Shown here piece after piece: positions 56,384 to 64,000 of a stretch of DNA of 64,000 nt (positions within the stretch are counted from its first letter, which is position 1; the number at the start of each line of letters is the position of its first letter). The DNA is taken from NCBI RefSeq assembly GCF_003990915.1, contig NZ_BHXQ01000001.1, forward strand, positions 113,402-177,401. Direction: 5' to 3'. Made by a program: the position numbers and the translations under genes. The DNA comes from Chryseotalea sanaruensis (GTDB taxonomy: Bacteria > Bacteroidota > Bacteroidia > Cytophagales > Cyclobacteriaceae). The notes below the pieces were generated by a model, which did no database searches, was not told the origin of the DNA, and saw only the letters and a list, made by a program, of their open reading frames with translations.

Positions 56384-56429
56384 AATAAAAGGTCCACACC
56401 AACGATAAAGTTAGTGCAGACCTTTTATT
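56384..56429 (-). terminator. Terminator after the LamG lipoprotein gene
   Basis: Two 20-base arms (56384-56403 and 56410-56429) pair with a 6-base loop. Three positions are C-A or A-C on the plus strand but become G-U pairs in minus-strand RNA, so it works best for the minus gene. A short U-rich stretch follows on the minus strand. Confidence 0.7.
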
Positions 56430-56445
56430 ATAAAAAGACAGAATA

Positions 56446-57909
56446 TTAATTTAAAGCAGGTATGCCGGATGTAACTCTTTGAGCATCTCCATTAATTACA
56501 CCATTGAATCCGTTAGTTGATTGATCTAACACGACATTACCCTGTGTTTCATTGAAAGACCAATGGCCAATAAGTCCCGGATGAGAAGCACTTATCTTTT
56601 TTGTATAAATGTCTGCAACTTCAACAGCGCTTAATGCCCTGTTCCAAATCCTTAATTCGTCAAGCTGCCCCTTGAAGTAGTAAGTTATATCGTTACTAAA
56701 CCAAGAACCAATTTTAGCAACTTCACTAGGAGAATTGGAATTCATAGGATTGTTTGAACTTCCTTCATAGGCACCCCCTTTGTTTACTCCGTTCAAGAAT
56801 AAATCCATATCGGTTGCTCCACGAATAATAGCTGTCAAATTTACCCATTGTCCCCTTGTATCATCAATGGGTGCAGATTTGGCGCGTCTAAAGGCTGAAT
56901 TATTCCCTCCTAAACCATCTCCATAGGTAATTCCCATATGTTGTTGCGACATGGTGAGTGTTATTCCATTATAAACGTTTAGATTATCTTGACTGTCAAA
57001 GATGGCGATATTGCCATTACTTGAAGCGTCTAAATTAACCCATACTGATATTGTGACAGGCAATATTAAATCATCATAAATATTACCTAAATCGACATAA
57101 TCATTAATACCGTCTAAAAGGATGGCGTTGTTTACTGTGCTAGTAAATAACAGAGTTGTGAGCGGTGTGTTTTTATAATTTTTTAATTCAGCGCTAGTAA
57201 AATCTGCTATGCTTGTCTCGAAACCTTCTTTTTTGACCACTACTCGATAGCCTGAATAGCCATCACGAATGGTTGTTAAAGTTGTATTATTTTGTTTGTC
57301 ACCGGTAAAAAGGGTATCTGTTTCTTCACCAATCACCGTTAAAGTGTGGTCAGTCAAATCAAAAGTTTTCGCCACTTCATTATAAATCATTGCTGATGAT
57401 AAGAAAGAAAAAGTTTCAACAACATTAAATCCAAAAGTAGTATATCCAAAATCAACTCCGGCAAATCCTTCTGCACTGATTACCTCAGGACTTAAATTCG
57501 TAACCTGATCGGTTTGAACTATGAAATCTATAGCAAGGGGAGTGTTAACTAAATAAGCCAACGAGGAACCACTTTTAGGTGCCACATACAAGACTTGGTT
57601 AGACGCATCAAGTACTATAAATTCTTCCAGGGTATAGTTTCCAACTCCTAAAACAAGGGGTTCACTGATGTATTCTCCAGAAATGCTGTAAAGACTAATC
57701 TCTTCTTTATCCTTAATTAGTTCGCCACCACTATTTTTGATACTGACAAGAATTTTACTGGCAGTTTCCTGTACACGGGCATTTCCAGCTGAGTTATTTG
57801 TATAAGAAAAGGTGATTGTGCCTTGTTTGGCTCCTTCATCATTACATGAAAGTATAATGAAAAATAGTGGTGCTAAAAGCAAAAAGGTTTTGGTTCTTAG
57901 ATTACGCAT
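56446..57909 (-). CDS. LamG-domain surface lipoprotein
   Basis: A 487-residue protein with lipobox 'FFIILSC' (Cys22). The first 260 residues contain beta-rich segments resembling DUF4493/DUF4382-type domains ('TITFSYTNNSAGNARVQETA', 'VGNYTLEEFIVLDASNQVLY'). Residues 265-480 are a LamG/concanavalin-like domain ('GINDYVDLGNIYDDLILPVTISVWV'-type start, 'GQLDELRIWNRALSAVEVADIY', 'GLIGHWSFNETQGNVVLDQS'). LamG domains bind glycans or proteins. It is monocistronic with its own strong promoter and terminator. Confidence 0.85.
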   Translation of the reverse strand: MRNLRTKTFLLLAPLFFIILSCNDEGAKQGTITFSYTNNSAGNARVQETASKILVSIKNSGGELIKDKEEISLYSISGEYISEPLVLGVGNYTLEEFIVLDASNQVLYVAPKSGSSLAYLVNTPLAIDFIVQTDQVTNLSPEVISAEGFAGVDFGYTTFGFNVVETFSFLSSAMIYNEVAKTFDLTDHTLTVIGEETDTLFTGDKQNNTTLTTIRDGYSGYRVVVKKEGFETSIADFTSAELKNYKNTPLTTLLFTSTVNNAILLDGINDYVDLGNIYDDLILPVTISVWVNLDASSNGNIAIFDSQDNLNVYNGITLTMSQQHMGITYGDGLGGNNSAFRRAKSAPIDDTRGQWVNLTAIIRGATDMDLFLNGVNKGGAYEGSSNNPMNSNSPSEVAKIGSWFSNDITYYFKGQLDELRIWNRALSAVEVADIYTKKISASHPGLIGHWSFNETQGNVVLDQSTNGFNGVINGDAQRVTSGIPALN

Positions 57910-57941
57910 ACATTTAGGTTAAGTACTGACAACTAGTAACT

Positions 57942-57972
57942 CAAAAGTAATTGTTTTAATAAGTTTAGCAAA
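57942..57972 (-). promoter_or_regulatory. Consensus Bacteroidota promoter for the LamG lipoprotein
   Basis: On the minus strand TTTG (57969-57972) and TACTTTTG (57942-57949) are separated by exactly 19 bp, matching the TTTG-N19-TAnnTTTG consensus of the Bacteroidota primary sigma factor. The start codon is 32 bp downstream of the -7 box. Confidence 0.75.
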
Positions 57973-57976
57973 ATAT

Positions 57977-59431
57977 CTAATTATCTTTAGGCTCAAGTAG
58001 TATTGTAAACGTACTACCAACCCCAGGTTTACTGCTTACTTTAATGCTGCCTCCTAAACTTTCGGCTTGCAGCTTAACTAAAAATAGCCCTAATCCTTTT
58101 CCTTCTGTGTGGGTATGAAATCTTTTATACAAACCAAAGAGTTTGTCTTTATACTGAACTAAGTCTATCCCTAAGCCATTATCCTGCACTTCTATTTGTA
58201 TTTGTTTGCCAATCCTTTGCGACCTTAGGGTAATGACTAAAGGGCGTTCGTACGACCGATACTTTATGGCATTACTAATCAGGTTATACAATATGCTGTG
58301 AACCATTGGTTTAACACTCTCAAATTCACTTAGGCCAAACTCATGAGTAATAGTTACTTCCTGCTCTATAATCTCACGCTGTAGTAAGGTTTTTATTTGT
58401 GTCAGTTCTGCTAGTAAAGACACTTTATCGCGCACGCTTGATACATCATTCTTTAATTCAATAATGTGACTTAAATCTTTAATTGTGCCATCTAATGCTT
58501 TTATAGAATTATTAAAATGCGCAAAGAGTTCTTTATTATTTTCACCTAGTTCTTTTGGGTTGAGTAAACTAAATAAACCTTGCAAGCTAGCCACTGGACC
58601 CCTAAGGTTATGGCTTATGGTATAAGAAAACTGTTGCAGGTTGTTGTTATGACTTATTAGTTCATGATTCATTTCAGTTAGTGTTGCATTCGACTGAAGC
58701 AAACTACTGTTAAGTTGAATATTCTCCTTTTCAAGTTGCGCGCGGTGTTTTTCAACGAGACTAGTGGCCAACATAAGCTCTTCCTGCTTGCCTGAAAGCT
58801 GATTAATCAAGTCAACATTTTCCTGTTCAGATTTCTCAAAGCTATATTTTAAAAAATAGGTACTGGCAGCAATGATCAGATAAGTTGCAGCAACAATAAA
58901 GTTGATGAAATAGTAATTGGGGCCTTCAAACCCCAGATTGTAATAACCTACACCAAAGAATTCATGGATAGGATCATATAGTAGAATGCAAAGTAAATTG
59001 ATGATTAGGGCGCTTATCCAGAGTTTGCGCTCGCTAAGATCAAATAGAATGAAAGGAATAATTGTAGCTGTAAGCAGCGTTAGCCGGAACTCGAAGTATT
59101 GCATTTCTTCCAGTATGCGGTAGTTGAATTTATCTAATACCGATATAACAAGAGAACCAATACTGAGAAAGATTGCAAGTAAGATACGGCTGGCATCGGT
59201 ATGGCCAATTTTGTTTAATAAAAGTGGTGTAAGAAATAGCAGTGTAAAAGCAAAACCGGTCATGGTAGAATTGATCAGACCGAAAAAACTGAATGAAACA
59301 ATGGTGAGGAAGCTTGTAAAAATGGCTATTAACAGGCAAACACGATTGCTTAGCAGGATAGTCCTTTTTTCCATTGAAGAATAATGTGATTCAATACCCC
59401 AGTAGCTTAGGGTCTGCCAAAGACTTACCAT
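57977..59431 (-). CDS. Membrane histidine kinase with 7TM-type sensor region
   Basis: A 484-residue protein. The N-terminal 'WGIESHYSSMEKRTILLSNR' before the first helix matches the start of related Bacteroidota kinases, which favours the ATG at 59431 over 59374. Six to seven hydrophobic helices fill residues 30-195. A coiled coil (200-265) leads to the H-box 'YTISHNLRGPVASLQ' (His274), then the N-box 'ILYNLISNAIKYRS', G1 'DNGLGID' and G2 'GKGLGLFLV'. No response-regulator gene is adjacent, so this is an orphan kinase. hemF lies 33 bp upstream on the same strand. Confidence 0.9.
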   Translation of the reverse strand: MVSLWQTLSYWGIESHYSSMEKRTILLSNRVCLLIAIFTSFLTIVSFSFFGLINSTMTGFAFTLLFLTPLLLNKIGHTDASRILLAIFLSIGSLVISVLDKFNYRILEEMQYFEFRLTLLTATIIPFILFDLSERKLWISALIINLLCILLYDPIHEFFGVGYYNLGFEGPNYYFINFIVAATYLIIAASTYFLKYSFEKSEQENVDLINQLSGKQEELMLATSLVEKHRAQLEKENIQLNSSLLQSNATLTEMNHELISHNNNLQQFSYTISHNLRGPVASLQGLFSLLNPKELGENNKELFAHFNNSIKALDGTIKDLSHIIELKNDVSSVRDKVSLLAELTQIKTLLQREIIEQEVTITHEFGLSEFESVKPMVHSILYNLISNAIKYRSYERPLVITLRSQRIGKQIQIEVQDNGLGIDLVQYKDKLFGLYKRFHTHTEGKGLGLFLVKLQAESLGGSIKVSSKPGVGSTFTILLEPKDN

Positions 59432-59464
59432 ACAAACAATTAGGGAAGTTAGTGGCTTGTTCAG

Positions 59465-60364
59465 TTAAATCCAATTAATTCCTTTTTTCAAAAGACTTAA
59501 TGTTTTGGCTTCGTTGCTATCAGGTTCTGGTTGATGACTATATGCCCAGTTAGCCTGGGGGGGAAGACTCATTAAAATTGATTCAGTACGTCCATCAGTC
59601 TCTAAACCAAATTTGGTACCCCTGTCCCATACTAAATTAAACTCAACATATCGTCCTCTTCTCAAATATTGCCACTGCTTCTCTTTCTCACCATAAGGCA
59701 ACGCTTTATTCTTGGTCATAAAGTAAGTGTAAAGAGGGGCAAAGGCTGTTCCTACAGATTTTACAAAATCAAAACGATCTTGCTTTGTAAACTTCTCGTC
59801 CTCGGTTAGGTAATCAAAGAATATTCCGCCAACACCTCTCGTCTCTTGTCTGTGTTTAATGTAGAAGTAATCATCAGCCCACTTTTTAAAATCGGCATAG
59901 TACGATTCGTGATGTAGGTCGCAAGCCTGTTTTAATTGTGTATGAAAATAGCGTGCATCTTCCTCAACTACATAGTGAGGGGTTAGATCTATGCCACCAC
60001 CGAACCAATATTGACCTGTACTCATTTCAAAATAGCGCACATTCATGTGAATGATGGGTACCAACGGGCTATGTGGATGAATAACAATTGAAACCCCCGT
60101 TGCAAAAAAGTCTGCCGAAGTCTCGTTTAGCTTAAGCATTTTTAACGTATGCTCAGGTGCTTTGCCCCATACGGCCGAAAAATTGACTCCACCTTTTTCA
60201 ATAACAGCACCATTAGTAATGATGCGTGAAACGCCACCTCCACCACCTGGTCTATCCCATTTGTCACTAATAAATTTACCCTGACCATCTGCTTTTTCTA
60301 ATTGGTCGCAAATAGATTGTTGTAAAGAAATGAACCAATCGTGTATCTCTTCTCTGCCTGGCAT
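59465..60364 (-). CDS. hemF: Oxygen-dependent coproporphyrinogen III oxidase
   Basis: A 299-residue protein from MPGREEIHDWF (ATG 60362-60364), the usual HemF length; an upstream ATG at 60394 adds ten unusual residues. Signatures are 'WDRPGGGGGVSRI', 'STGQYWFGGGIDLTPHYV', 'GVGGIFFDYL' and 'YVEFNLVWDRGTKFGLETDGRTESILMSLPP' (split). It converts coproporphyrinogen III to protoporphyrinogen IX using O2, which suggests aerobic growth. It may be co-transcribed with the kinase gene downstream. Confidence 0.96.
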   Translation of the reverse strand: MPGREEIHDWFISLQQSICDQLEKADGQGKFISDKWDRPGGGGGVSRIITNGAVIEKGGVNFSAVWGKAPEHTLKMLKLNETSADFFATGVSIVIHPHSPLVPIIHMNVRYFEMSTGQYWFGGGIDLTPHYVVEEDARYFHTQLKQACDLHHESYYADFKKWADDYFYIKHRQETRGVGGIFFDYLTEDEKFTKQDRFDFVKSVGTAFAPLYTYFMTKNKALPYGEKEKQWQYLRRGRYVEFNLVWDRGTKFGLETDGRTESILMSLPPQANWAYSHQPEPDSNEAKTLSLLKKGINWI

Positions 60365-60482
60365 ATTCTTAATTAAAACACTGCAAATTAGCACAACTTC
60401 CGTAACCTATTCCTGTAAAATTAAAAGGGTATTTTGATGTTTTACTTATCTTTAAGGTCTCAATAAAAGATAGGAAAGCGAG

Positions 60483-62576
60483 ATGGAAATATCCCAGTCA
60501 AAAGCGAAAAGTCGAGTATTGAAATCCCCAATTGAGCGCAAAATTTTGCTCAAAGCTTATGAATTAATGCATACTGCTAAGCGTATGGCGGAGACCTACG
60601 ATGAGAACCGTGAAGTTTGCAGTAAATATGTACACAGTACCTCTCGAGGTCATGAGGCCATACAATTAGCTGCAGGTCTGCAACTTAAGCCTTTCGATTA
60701 TGCCTCGCTATACTACCGCGATGAATCTATGTTATTGGGCATGGGATTGCAGCCCTACGAGTTGATGTTACAACTCATGGCTAAGCGCGATGATCCTTTC
60801 TCAGGTGGCAGAACCTACTATGGGCATCCATCACTCAAACGAGAAGGGTTTCCACTAATTCCGCACCAAAGTTCAGCTACAGGCATGCAAGCCATTCCGG
60901 CTACGGGTATGGCGCATGGTATCGCCTACTTGGAATCACAAGATTTACTGAGAGCAGAAGAACCTCCAGTCACAATTTGTTCATTGGGTGATGGCTCAGT
61001 GACCGAGGGTGAGGTGGCAGAGGCTTTTCAGATGGCAGTACTAAAGAAGCTACCCATCATTTATCTTATTCAGGACAATGATTGGGGAATTTCAGCTACC
61101 GGTAAGGAAATGCGGGCCATGGATGCTTACGAATATGCAGAAGGATTTAAAGGCCTTGAAAGAATGGCTGTTGATGGCTCTGATTTCGAAGATTCGTACC
61201 TGGGTATAAAAAAAGCAATAGACTATGTACGTAAAAAACGTGCACCAATTCTAGTACATGCAAAATGCCCTTTGTTGGGGCATCATACTTCAGGGGTACG
61301 CAAAGAATGGTATCGTGAAGATTTGGAGCAACATCAAAAATTCGATCCGCTAGATAAGCTTCATGCTTACCTCCTCGAAAAGGGTGAGACTGAAGAACAA
61401 CTTGATGAGATAAAACAAACTGCTGCCGATATAGTAGCCGGTGATTATTTAAAAGCAGTAGCCGCTGCAGATCCGGACGTTAATGATTTCGATTCGCATG
61501 AATTTGCAAACACACCTGTAACTGAAGAAAGTGGTAACCGAAGCCCGCAGGGAGGTGAGAAGGTGGTGATGGTGGATGCGGCATTGCATGCTGTTGATGA
61601 AATTTTAAAGAAGCATCCGGAGGCATTATTCTATGGTCAGGATGTAGGTAGAAGGCTAGGGGGAGTATTCAGAGAAGCCGCAACCCTGGCACAGAAGTAC
61701 GGAGACGATCGTGTTTTCAACACACCCATTCAAGAGGCCTATATTGTTGGTTCAACAGCCGGTATGTCTGCCGTTGGTGCCAAGCCTATTGTAGAAATAC
61801 AATTTGCCGATTATATATGGCCTGGTATAAACCAGTTGGTTGAGGAGCTCTCCAAAAGCTGTTACCTGTCGAAAGGTAAGTTCCCTATTCAATCAGTTAT
61901 ACGTGTACCTATTGGTGCTTATGGTGGCGGTGGTCCTTACCATAGCGGTAGCGTTGAAAGCACGTTGCTAACGATAAGAGGGATTAAAATAGTTTATCCT
62001 TCTAATGCAGCTGATATGAAAGGCTTGATGAAAGCATCTTTTTATGATCCTAATCCGGTAGTAATGCTGGAGCATAAAGGCTTGTATTGGTCTAAAGTAC
62101 CAGGTACGCTCGAAGCAAAAACAATTGAACCTGACGCTGATTATATTATTCCGCTGGGTAAAGCAAGAGTAGTTGAGCATGCTAGTGAAGAGAAGATTGA
62201 AGCGGGTGAATCGTGTGTTGTGATTACATATGGTATGGGCGTGTATTGGGCGAAAGAAGCTGCGAAATCTTTTCCTGGACAGGTTGAAATTATTGACCTG
62301 AGAACATTAAACCCAATAGACTGGGAATGCATTGCTGATTCAGTAAAGAAACACAGTCGTGCTTTTGTACTTACAGAAGAACCACTGATGAATTCATTTG
62401 CTGAATCACTCGCAGGAAGAATCTCTAAGGAATTTTTTCAATATTTAGATGCACCTGTATGGACTTTGGGTGCAGTCAATTTACCAGCTATACCTTTAAA
62501 TGTTGAGCTTGAAAAAATGATGCTGCCAAATGCAGATAAAGTAAAGGACGCTTTAGGACAATTATTGACTTACTAG
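60483..62576 (+). CDS. 2-Oxoacid dehydrogenase E1, fused alpha and beta subunits
   Basis: A 697-residue fusion. Residues 20-330 are the alpha part: TPP/Mg site 'CSLGDGSVTEGEVAEAFQMA' with 'IYLIQDNDWGIS', and 'HTSGVRKEWYR' near the phosphorylation-loop position. Residues 355-697 are the beta part: 'ALFYGQDVGRRLGGVFREA', 'FNTPIQEAYIVGSTAGMS' (cofactor Glu) and 'VPIGAYGGGGPYHSGSVES'. It decarboxylates a 2-oxoacid and passes the acyl group to E2 lipoamide. Whether it serves pyruvate or branched-chain substrates cannot be decided; the E2 at 43756 is a possible partner. No E2 or E3 gene is next to it. Confidence 0.9.
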   Translation: MEISQSKAKSRVLKSPIERKILLKAYELMHTAKRMAETYDENREVCSKYVHSTSRGHEAIQLAAGLQLKPFDYASLYYRDESMLLGMGLQPYELMLQLMAKRDDPFSGGRTYYGHPSLKREGFPLIPHQSSATGMQAIPATGMAHGIAYLESQDLLRAEEPPVTICSLGDGSVTEGEVAEAFQMAVLKKLPIIYLIQDNDWGISATGKEMRAMDAYEYAEGFKGLERMAVDGSDFEDSYLGIKKAIDYVRKKRAPILVHAKCPLLGHHTSGVRKEWYREDLEQHQKFDPLDKLHAYLLEKGETEEQLDEIKQTAADIVAGDYLKAVAAADPDVNDFDSHEFANTPVTEESGNRSPQGGEKVVMVDAALHAVDEILKKHPEALFYGQDVGRRLGGVFREAATLAQKYGDDRVFNTPIQEAYIVGSTAGMSAVGAKPIVEIQFADYIWPGINQLVEELSKSCYLSKGKFPIQSVIRVPIGAYGGGGPYHSGSVESTLLTIRGIKIVYPSNAADMKGLMKASFYDPNPVVMLEHKGLYWSKVPGTLEAKTIEPDADYIIPLGKARVVEHASEEKIEAGESCVVITYGMGVYWAKEAAKSFPGQVEIIDLRTLNPIDWECIADSVKKHSRAFVLTEEPLMNSFAESLAGRISKEFFQYLDAPVWTLGAVNLPAIPLNVELEKMMLPNADKVKDALGQLLTY

Positions 62577-62906
62577 GACTATCATTATTAGGTTGTATAA
62601 TAGTTTACAACGAATATTGATAGGAGGATTACGAAAGTGGCGATAACAATGTGTTTGGTTTAAAACTGACCAACTTTGTAAAGTACCTTGCTACAGATTT
62701 AAGACTGCTCAATTAATTCGCTGAAATGTTTTTTTTAAAACCGCTGTATTGAAAAACTAAATGAAAGCCGTTCAGTTTATTGATAACAATTTCGTAATAA
62801 GTGGGCTATGCCCGGGTAATACTCGCACATTACTTTTGAGTATTACTTCTTCATAGGTTTAGGTTCCCCTGGGTTGAGAGGCCTTGGGGAATCCTTTTAT
62901 AATGGC
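62577..62906 (+). other. 330-bp intergenic region with two inverted repeats
   Basis: No coding sequence or tRNA is seen. It contains an 8-bp inverted repeat TAATACTC/GAGTATTA (62817-62824 and 62838-62845) with a -7-like box TACTTTTG (62831-62838) partly inside its loop. A second hairpin (62861-62869 with 62886-62895, one bulge) followed by TTTT lies just before the next start codon. Confidence 0.5.
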
Positions 62907-63764
62907 ATGGCTAAAAGACAAAAAAAGCGCGAAGTAGAAATAGTGGTGTTATCTGATATACACCTAGGAACCTATGGCTGTCATGCAGAAGAGCTTCTTA
63001 AGTATCTTAAAACTATCAAACCTAAAAAACTTATTCTGAATGGTGACATAATTGATATGTGGCAGTTCAGTAAACGCTACTGGCCAAAATCCCACATGCA
63101 GGTGGTAAAACATATTACAGGTCTGTTAGCAAAGAATACCAAAATCATTTACCTAACTGGTAACCACGATGAAATGCTGCGCAAATTTGCGGGCTTTAAG
63201 CTTGGTTCTTTTGTAATAGATAACAAAGTAGTTTTAAAACTTAATCAGAAGCGCGCATGGGTTTTTCATGGTGATGTGTTTGACATTACCATGCAATACT
63301 CTAAGTGGCTGGCTAAACTCGGTGCAATAGGCTACGACACACTTATTGTTTTAAACACCTTTGTAAATTGGATATTAACCAGGGTTGGCAGGCAGAAAAT
63401 TTCACTTTCTAAAAAAGTAAAAGACAGCGTGAAGAGTGCTGTTAAGTTTATCAATAATTTTGAAACTACTGCCGCAGATATAGCCATAGAGAATGGGTAC
63501 GATTATGTGATTTGCGGTCACATTCATCAGCCTGAAATAAAGCATATACAAACAGAAAAGGGAGAAGTGCTCTACCTGAACTCGGGTGATTGGGTGGAGA
63601 ACTTAACGGCACTTGAATTTGATGGTGTAGCGTGGCGCATTTACAGGTACTTTGAAGATGAACACGCCAAAACAATTAAGTTACCTAAAAGACTTCGGGA
63701 TAAGTTGGATAATGATGAGATATTCCGCGATCTTGTTAATGAATTTTTAACGGTTCGAAAGTGA
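62907..63764 (+). CDS. LpxH-like metallophosphoesterase
   Basis: A 285-residue protein from ATG 62907 (MAKRQKKREVE); a TTG further upstream is less likely. The calcineurin-like metal site is complete: 'VVLSDIHLG' (DxH), 'LILNGDIIDMW' (GDxxD), 'YLTGNHDEM' (GNHD), 'VFHGDVFD' and 'VICGHIHQPE' (GHxH). It resembles UDP-2,3-diacylglucosamine pyrophosphohydrolases of the LpxH/LpxG type, which cleave UDP from a lipid A precursor, though Bacteroidota have paralogues of uncertain role. It overlaps the next gene by 4 bp (GTGA). Confidence 0.82.
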   Translation: MAKRQKKREVEIVVLSDIHLGTYGCHAEELLKYLKTIKPKKLILNGDIIDMWQFSKRYWPKSHMQVVKHITGLLAKNTKIIYLTGNHDEMLRKFAGFKLGSFVIDNKVVLKLNQKRAWVFHGDVFDITMQYSKWLAKLGAIGYDTLIVLNTFVNWILTRVGRQKISLSKKVKDSVKSAVKFINNFETTAADIAIENGYDYVICGHIHQPEIKHIQTEKGEVLYLNSGDWVENLTALEFDGVAWRIYRYFEDEHAKTIKLPKRLRDKLDNDEIFRDLVNEFLTVRK

Positions 63765-64000
63765 AAATACTCTACGCAATTCAGGGCACAGGCAATGGTC
63801 ACCTGGCCAGGGCTGAAGACATTATTCCCGAACTGCAAAAGCATGGCAAACTTGATTTATTTGTTAGCGGGGCACAGGCAGATATTAAGTTAGATCATCC
63901 TGTAAAATATAAATCAAAAGGCTTAAGTTTTTATTTTGGTAAAGGTGGTGGAGTTGATTTGTTGAAGACATTTCGTAAGAATAGCTCCAAAGATGTTTAC
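63761..64000 (+). CDS. Glycosyltransferase (GT1/GT28-like), 3' end beyond window
   Basis: The first 80 codons are visible, from a GTG at 63761-63763 that overlaps the LpxH-like stop. The N-terminus 'MKILYAIQGTGNGHLARAED' is the nucleotide-sugar transferase opening seen in MurG and COG1819 proteins ('GxGNGHxxRA'). Coupling to an LpxH-like gene suggests a joint role in envelope lipid or glycan synthesis (inference). Confidence 0.75.
   Translation, partial: MKILYAIQGTGNGHLARAEDIIPELQKHGKLDLFVSGAQADIKLDHPVKYKSKGLSFYFGKGGGVDLLKTFRKNSSKDVY

Overview
The window looks like chromosomal DNA of an AT-rich Bacteroidota bacterium, most likely of the order Cytophagales. The evidence is the gene content: a TonB-dependent receptor paired with a DUF4249 lipoprotein, an OmpA protein with TPR, PD40 and carboxypeptidase-regulatory domains as in the T9SS component PorE, giant modular secreted proteins, a fused 2-oxoacid dehydrogenase E1 alpha/beta, a DUF3667 protein, a bestrophin and Uma2. 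Several upstream regions also carry the Bacteroidota-type -7 box TAnnTTTG. I saw no rRNA, tRNA, CRISPR array, insertion sequence or prophage.

Positions 1-25317 (minus strand) hold six consecutive, tightly packed genes that I read as one long operon. In transcription order they are: a nucleotide-transporter-like MFS protein fused to HEAT repeats and a cNMP-binding-like domain; a protein with three TIR/DUF4062-like domains; a membrane-anchored nSTAND-type NTPase with coiled coil and WD40 propeller; an outer-membrane beta-barrel protein with a TPR-like front; a propeller lipoprotein; and a giant secreted protein whose reading frame stays open for 5000 codons and leaves the window at the left edge. 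Joining TIR and STAND signalling proteins to surface proteins in this way is the most unusual thing here, and the best candidate for an undescribed system.

Positions 25476-36450 mix housekeeping and envelope genes: the PorE-like OmpA protein, queA, menC with a DUF3667 membrane protein, and a Rieske oxygenase-amino acid permease pair. Behind that pair lies a decayed NmrA-type NAD(P)-binding gene. A DoxX-like membrane protein, a hypothetical secreted protein, a bestrophin and a 41-residue membrane peptide follow.

Positions 36611-50000 hold the TonB receptor/DUF4249 pair, a GNAT acetyltransferase, and a peptidase-propeller-barrel outer-membrane protein. Next come the pyruvate dehydrogenase E2 (pdhC) and a tight run of Uma2, a porin-like protein, hslV and a PPC-domain lipoprotein. 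An AI-2E permease and a class III aminotransferase lie on the minus strand.

Positions 50233-56319 are a surface polysaccharide cluster: three GT4-type glycosyltransferases, a Wzx-like flippase and an FkbM methyltransferase. Positions 56446-64000 carry a LamG lipoprotein with a very clear promoter, a 7TM-type histidine kinase, hemF, the fused E1 dehydrogenase, and an LpxH-like phosphoesterase overlapping a glycosyltransferase that runs off the right edge.
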